10,876 nt of DNA, taken from assembly GCA_030835875.1 (NCBI GenBank), contig JAURQY010000025.1, positions 1 to 10,876 of the forward strand. Reading direction: 5' to 3'. Of this stretch, positions 7,476-10,876 are shown one piece after another. This stretch comes from Nitriliruptorales bacterium. Lineage in GTDB: Bacteria > Actinomycetota > Nitriliruptoria > Nitriliruptorales > Nitriliruptoraceae. The notes beneath the pieces are model-generated. The model was not told where the DNA came from, made no database searches, and saw nothing but the letters and a program-made list of their open reading frames with translations. The first letter of the stretch is position 1. Each line of letters opens with the position of its first letter. Made by a program: the position numbers and the translations under genes.

Positions 7476-8978
7476 GTGGGCTTCGTCGGCATCGAGACGG
7501 AGTACGGCATCGCCGTCACCGGTCCAGAGGACGTCCACCCCGTCCGCGCGTCCGCGCTGCTCGTCGCGGCGCACCGAGAGCTCGTCGGCGGCGACGTCGG
7601 ATGGGACTACACCGAGGAACGGCCGGACCGCGACGCGCGCGCCACACCGGTGCGTCCCGAGCCGCCGGAGCTCGCGATCGGCGAGCCGGGGACGGCCAAC
7701 CTCGTGCTCACCAACGGCGCGCGCCTCTACGTCGACCACGCGCATCCCGAGTACGCGACGCCGGAGTGCTCCTCGGCGCACGACGTCCTCGTGTGGGACG
7801 TCGCAGGGGAGCGCATCGTCGAGGCTGCGGCGCGGAGGGCCGAACGGTGGCTGCCCGAGGGCAGCGTCATGCACGTCCACAAGAACAACACCGACGGGAA
7901 GGGTGCCGCCTACGGCACCCACGAGAACTACCTCGTCGACCGTGCGATCCCCTTCGGGCTGCTGACGCGCCACCTGCTGCCGATGTTCGTCAGCCGTCCC
8001 GTCCTCGTCGGCGCCGGCCGGATCGGCTCGGAGCACGACGCCGATGTCGGGTTCCAGCTCTCGCAGCGCGCCGACTTCTTCGAGGTCGAGCTCGGCCTCG
8101 AGACGACGATGCGACGTCCGCTGATGAACACGCGCGACGAGCCGCACGCGGATCCGGAGCGCTTCCGGCGCCTGCACGTGATCAACGGCGACGCCAACAT
8201 GTCGGAGTGGGCGACGTCGGTCAAGGTGGGCGGCATGCTCGTGCTGCTCGAGGCGGTCGCATCCGGAGGGCTCCCCGAGCCCCTCGAGCTCGAGGACCCG
8301 GTCGCGGCGTTCCGGACGCTCAGCCACGACCCCGAGATCCGCGCCACGGTCACGACGGTCGACGGGCGCCGCTGGACGGCGCTCGACCTCCAGGAGGCGA
8401 CGCTCGAACGGTGCATGCGCGCGCTCCCGGACGCGGCACGCGACCACGCGACGGAGGCTGCGGTCGTCGCCTGGCGCGAGGCGATCGAGGCTGCGCGGAC
8501 CGGCCCTGCCGGTCTCGTGGGTCGCGCCGACTGGGCGACGAAGCTCGACCTAATCGAGGCCTACCGGACACGCCATGGGCTCCCGGTCGCGCATGATCGG
8601 GTGCGGATGCTCGACCTCCAGTACCACGACGTCCGACGGGACAAGGGGCTGCATCACCGGCTCGTCGCCGCCGGACGGGTCGCCCGCCTCACGACCGAGG
8701 ATGAGGTCATCGCGGCCATGACGACGGCGCCCGAGGACACGCGGGCATGGTTCCGCGGCGAGTGCGTCCGCCGTTTCCCCGGCGCGGTGGTGGCCGCCGG
8801 TTGGGACAGCGTCGTGCTCGATCTCGGGGCGGAGGAGGGCCTCGTCCGCCTCCCGATGCCGGAGCCCGGCCTCGGGACGCGTGCGCTCACCGAGGCCGCG
8901 CTCGACGCCTCCGACGACGTCGCGGCGCTGCTGCGGCACCTCGACGTCCGCCCAGAGCTGCCGGGCCAGCTCGCCTGA
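7476..8978 (+). CDS. dop: Pup deamidase/depupylase Dop
   Basis: Dop deamidates the C-terminal Gln of Pup to Glu so PafA can use it, and hydrolyses the isopeptide bond to release Pup from substrates. It belongs to the carboxylate-amine ligase fold related to glutamine synthetase. The 500-residue length is typical. VGIETEYGI (4-12) carries metal-binding Glu7 and Glu9. A charged, Pro-rich insertion at about 41-72, absent from the PafA in this window, corresponds to the Dop loop and separates Dop from PafA. LYVDHAHPEYATPEC (84-98) places the catalytic aspartate at Asp87. KNNTDGKGAAYGTHENYL (136-153) and NTRDEPHAD (218-226) form the nucleotide and metal site. The GTG at 7476 starts two bases after the arc stop; only a weak G-run precedes it, so coupling to arc is likely. 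The start position agrees with known Dop N-termini. Confidence 0.96.
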   Translation: MGFVGIETEYGIAVTGPEDVHPVRASALLVAAHRELVGGDVGWDYTEERPDRDARATPVRPEPPELAIGEPGTANLVLTNGARLYVDHAHPEYATPECSSAHDVLVWDVAGERIVEAAARRAERWLPEGSVMHVHKNNTDGKGAAYGTHENYLVDRAIPFGLLTRHLLPMFVSRPVLVGAGRIGSEHDADVGFQLSQRADFFEVELGLETTMRRPLMNTRDEPHADPERFRRLHVINGDANMSEWATSVKVGGMLVLLEAVASGGLPEPLELEDPVAAFRTLSHDPEIRATVTTVDGRRWTALDLQEATLERCMRALPDAARDHATEAAVVAWREAIEAARTGPAGLVGRADWATKLDLIEAYRTRHGLPVAHDRVRMLDLQYHDVRRDKGLHHRLVAAGRVARLTTEDEVIAAMTTAPEDTRAWFRGECVRRFPGAVVAAGWDSVVLDLGAEEGLVRLPMPEPGLGTRALTEAALDASDDVAALLRHLDVRPELPGQLA

Positions 8979-9053
8979 GACGGGGGAGCGTTACCCTCGC
9001 CACCGGACGGGTCCGGCGGCATCCCGGTGGTGGCGCGGACCCCGGAGGTCGGT
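8979..9053 (+). promoter_or_regulatory. dop-pup leader: weak -10-like box and inverted repeats
   Basis: This 75-base gap, the longest in the window, holds TTACCCT at 8991-8997, which resembles an actinobacterial -10 box but lacks a recognisable -35. Two alternative hairpins follow. CCGGAC (9003-9008) pairs with GTCCGG (9011-9016) around a 2-base loop. CCACCGG (9000-9006) pairs with CCGGTGG (9024-9030) around 17 bases. They share bases, so only one can form at a time. No T-run follows, so this is not a classical terminator. The hairpins could tune pup expression or be chance in such GC-rich DNA. Confidence 0.3.
9044..9048 (+). promoter_or_regulatory. Shine-Dalgarno site of pup
   Basis: GGAGG lies five bases before the ATG at 9054. 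It decides the pup start in favour of this ATG over an in-frame GTG at 9027, which would add nine residues not expected in the family. It is one of the two strongest ribosome binding sites in the window, fitting the high Pup level the pathway needs. Confidence 0.8.
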
Positions 9054-9266
9054 ATGAGCGGCTCGGGACAGGTGCAGGGGCGGGGCTCGGAGCGCGGCGA
9101 GGAGCAGGACGCACCCGACGGGTCCTCCGGCGCGGACGCCGCGGGCACCGTCGTCGCTCGGCCGCTGCTCGACGACGTCGACGGGTTGCTCGACGAGATC
9201 GACGCCGTGCTCGAGGACAACGCCGAGGAGTTCGTCCGCGGTTACGTCCAGAAGGGTGGCCAGTGA
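9054..9266 (+). CDS. pup: Prokaryotic ubiquitin-like protein Pup (Gln form)
   Basis: Pup is the small protein tag attached through its C-terminal residue to substrate lysines. This 70-residue copy has a disordered N-terminal half rich in Gly, Ser, Glu and Gln. A helical segment (about 38-60) with LLDEIDAVLEDNAEEFVRGY is nearly identical to mycobacterial Pup and is the part that binds the ARC coiled coil. The end, VQKGGQ, shows the Gln form that needs deamidation by Dop, which is present just upstream. The only lysine is Lys67, in the C-terminal motif. The start is the ATG with GGAGG five bases upstream. In Mycobacterium prcB and prcA follow pup, but here pafA follows after 24 bases. Confidence 0.97.
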   Translation: MSGSGQVQGRGSERGEEQDAPDGSSGADAAGTVVARPLLDDVDGLLDEIDAVLEDNAEEFVRGYVQKGGQ

Positions 9267-9290
9267 CCTCCCGCCCTCGGCCCGGCGTGC

Positions 9291-10673
9291 GTGGCCGCTG
9301 AGGTGCGCGAGCGGGTGATCGGTCTCGAGACCGAGTACGGGATCAGCTGCACCCTCGACGGTCGCCGCAGCGTCCCCACCGAGGACGTGGCGAGACGCAT
9401 GTTCCGTGACGTGATCGCGTGGGGCCGGTCATCGAACGTGTTCCTCGAGAACGGGGCGCGCCTCTACCTCGACGTGGGTTCGCACCCCGAGTACGCGACG
9501 CCCGAGTGCGCGGACGCGCTCGAGGCCGTCGTGCACGAGCGCGCGGGCGATCACATCGTCGCCGACCTCGCCGCGCGCACGGAGGCCTCGCTGGCGGAGG
9601 ACGGACTCCGCGGGCGGGTGCGCGTGTTCCGCAACAACACGGACTTCTCCGGCAACTCGTACGGGTCCCACGAGAACTACCTCGTCGAACGTCGCGGGCC
9701 GCTCCAGCCGCTCGTCGACGCGCTGCTGCCGTTCCTCGTCACCCGTCAGGTCTTCGCGGGTGCGGGGAAGGTGCTGCGGACGGCGCGCGGCGCGGTCTAC
9801 GTGCTGTCGCAGCGCGCGGAGCACATCTGGGAAGGCGTGTCATCGGCGACGACCCGTTCGCGGCCGGTGGTCAACAGCCGTGACGAGCCGCACGCGGACA
9901 TCGACCGCTTCCGCCGGCTGCACGTCATCGTCGGCGACTCGAACATGTCTGACCTCGCCACCTGGCTGCGGGTCGCGACCTGCGAGCTCGTGATCCGCCT
10001 CGTCGAGGAGGGCGGCGATCTCGATGTCCCTGCGCTCGACAGTCCGACCCGTGCGATCCGTGAGGTCAGCCGCGACCTCAGCGGCCGGGGGGCGGTCCGC
10101 CTCCGCGACGGTCGCGACGTGCCGGCTCTCGAGGTGCAGGCCCATTACCTCGCGGCGGTCGAGCGGTTCCTCGCTGAACGCCATTCGGACGACGCTGCGG
10201 CTGCACATGTCGTGACCGAATGGCGCCGCGTGCTCGAGGCGCTCGACCGTGACCCCAGGGCGCTCGAACGTGAGCTCGATTGGGTCGCGAAGCTCCGACT
10301 CATCGAGGCCCTGCAGGAACGTGACGGGCTCGCGCTCGACGACGCACGGGTCGCCATGCTCGACCTCGCCTACCACGAGGTCGCGCCGGTGACCGGGCTC
10401 CATCCGCGGCTCGTGCGTTCCGGTCGGATGATGTCGCTCGTCGACGAGGCGGCGGTCGACCGGGCGATGGCGGAACCGCCCCGCACGCGTGCCGCGCTCC
10501 GGGGACGGTTTCTCCGGGCCGCGCGTGCCGCGGGGAGGGACGTGACCGTCGACTGGGTCCACCTAAAGCTCAACGGCGAGGTCCAGCGGACGGTCATGTG
10601 CAAGGACCCGCTCATCTGGGAAGATGAACGGGTCGATCGACTCATCGAGGAGATGGTTGCGACGCCGGTCTGA
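9291..10673 (+). CDS. pafA: Pup-protein ligase PafA
   Basis: PafA activates the C-terminal Glu of Pup with ATP as a gamma-glutamyl phosphate and joins it to lysine side chains. The 460-residue protein matches the usual length of about 450-480. VIGLETEYGI (9-18) holds the metal-binding Glu13 and Glu15. LENGARLYLDVGSHPEYATPE (52-72) gives the catalytic base Asp61. FRNNTDFSGNSYGSHENYL (113-131) and NSRDEPHAD (195-203) complete the active site. The Dop-type insertion between the first strands is absent, confirming ligase rather than depupylase. DWVHLKLNG (421-429) begins the C-terminal domain that contacts Pup and ends near IEEMVATPV. The start is uncertain: GTG at 9291, 9303 or 9315 all fit and none has a clear ribosome binding site; 9303 would best match the short N-termini known elsewhere. 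The frame is the same as pup, separated by its stop codon. Confidence 0.96.
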   Translation: MAAEVRERVIGLETEYGISCTLDGRRSVPTEDVARRMFRDVIAWGRSSNVFLENGARLYLDVGSHPEYATPECADALEAVVHERAGDHIVADLAARTEASLAEDGLRGRVRVFRNNTDFSGNSYGSHENYLVERRGPLQPLVDALLPFLVTRQVFAGAGKVLRTARGAVYVLSQRAEHIWEGVSSATTRSRPVVNSRDEPHADIDRFRRLHVIVGDSNMSDLATWLRVATCELVIRLVEEGGDLDVPALDSPTRAIREVSRDLSGRGAVRLRDGRDVPALEVQAHYLAAVERFLAERHSDDAAAAHVVTEWRRVLEALDRDPRALERELDWVAKLRLIEALQERDGLALDDARVAMLDLAYHEVAPVTGLHPRLVRSGRMMSLVDEAAVDRAMAEPPRTRAALRGRFLRAARAAGRDVTVDWVHLKLNGEVQRTVMCKDPLIWEDERVDRLIEEMVATPV

Positions 10674-10719
10674 CCGAGGCGGAGTCTCCGGGTCCGTACC
10701 GAAGCACGAGGGCGCGAGG

Positions 10720-10724
10720 GGAGG
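10720..10724 (+). promoter_or_regulatory. Shine-Dalgarno site of pafB
   Basis: GGAGG sits inside a longer purine run (10716-10725), six bases before the ATG at 10731. It favours that start over the in-frame ATG at 10737. The 57-base gap after pafA also holds an 11-base palindrome, CGGAGTCTCCG, at 10680-10690. Confidence 0.7.
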
Positions 10725-10730
10725 GCTGCG

Positions 10731-10876
10731 ATGGGGATGCCGGCCGTCGAGCGGCTCGTCAACCTGACGTTCGCGCTGCTCGAGACGAGACGTCCGATGA
10801 CGTTCGAGGAGCTCCGGCGTCGGACGGGGTACTACCCGCAGGCCGACCCCGCCTCCGCGCGCCGGATGTTCGAGCG
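10731..10876 (+). CDS. pafB: PafB, WYL-family transcriptional regulator, N-terminal fragment (cut by window end)
   Basis: PafB pairs with PafC, or is fused to it, as a transcriptional activator of DNA-damage genes in actinobacteria, and is classically co-encoded with pafA. Only the first 48 residues are visible. VERLVNLTFALLETRRPMT (6-24) followed by FEELRRRTGYYP closely resembles the start of the PafB winged-helix domain in Mycobacterium (VERLVNL near the N-terminus), and RRMFE at 44-48 matches the conserved SRMFERDK region. The ATG has a strong ribosome binding site. The gene follows pafA by 57 bases, the expected order. The WYL domain lies outside the window, so function rests on the N-terminus and context. 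Confidence 0.85.
   Translation, partial: MGMPAVERLVNLTFALLETRRPMTFEELRRRTGYYPQADPASARRMFE

Noticed and set aside
7167..8447. A 426-residue open frame on the minus strand opposite the end of arc and most of dop.
   Set aside because: No motif, Arg/Val-rich shadow composition; the plus strand here encodes a clear Dop.
7298..8596. A 432-residue plus-strand open frame overlapping arc and dop in another frame.
   Set aside because: Its Arg/Ala-rich sequence has no domain signature and it overlaps strongly supported ARC and Dop coding.
9000..9030. Inverted repeat considered as a rho-independent terminator between dop and pup.
   Set aside because: The loop is long, no T-run follows, and the genes on both sides belong to one pathway.
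9027..9053. A nine-residue N-terminal extension of Pup from a GTG at 9027.
   Set aside because: The ATG at 9054 has GGAGG at ideal spacing and gives a normal Pup length; the GTG has no ribosome binding site.
7476..10673. Dop and PafA considered as a recent tandem duplication.
   Set aside because: They share motifs because they are ancient paralogues; differences in the N-terminal insertion and most of the sequence show no recent duplication.

Overview
This window is very GC-rich, and every supportable gene lies on the + strand in a tight head-to-tail chain with almost no non-coding DNA. The Pup/Dop/PafA/ARC set, the trmI-arc neighbourhood and the GTG-rich starts point to an actinobacterium (Actinomycetota). 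I cannot fix the class from sequence alone; a deep-branching, proteasome-poor lineage is possible.

Layout. (1) 1-1727: the C-terminal two thirds of aconitase A, whose start lies before the window. (2) 1727-2395: a long-form MsrA (peptide-methionine-(S)-sulfoxide reductase), coupled to aconitase by a TGATG overlap. (3) 2392-4839: a glycoside hydrolase family 65 disaccharide phosphorylase, ATGA overlap. (4) 4836-5711: TrmI, tRNA m1A58 methyltransferase, GTGA overlap. (5) 5737-7473: ARC/Mpa AAA+ ring ATPase. (6) 7476-8978: Dop, Pup deamidase/depupylase. (7) 9054-9266: Pup. (8) 9291-10673: PafA, Pup ligase. (9) 10731-10876: the start of PafB, a WYL-family regulator, cut by the window end. No gene-free stretch exceeds 75 bases. 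I saw no tRNA, rRNA, CRISPR array, insertion sequence or integration scar.

How the genes work together. Dop turns the C-terminal Gln of Pup into Glu, PafA ligates it to substrate lysines, Dop can remove it again, and ARC recognises pupylated proteins and unfolds them. In Mycobacterium the unfolded chain enters a 20S proteasome (PrcB/PrcA) encoded between pup and pafA.

The main point of interest is that prcB and prcA are absent here: only 24 bases separate pup from pafA. Independently, the ARC C-terminus ends in a short Gly-rich tail without the GQYL-type motif that docks mycobacterial Mpa on the 20S core. Both signs agree with a proteasome-independent pupylation system like that of Corynebacterium, where ARC works as an unfoldase only. 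The upstream half (Fe-S enzyme, oxidative-damage repair, disaccharide phosphorolysis, tRNA methylation) is chained closely to this system and may be partly co-transcribed with it. That is an inference from spacing.
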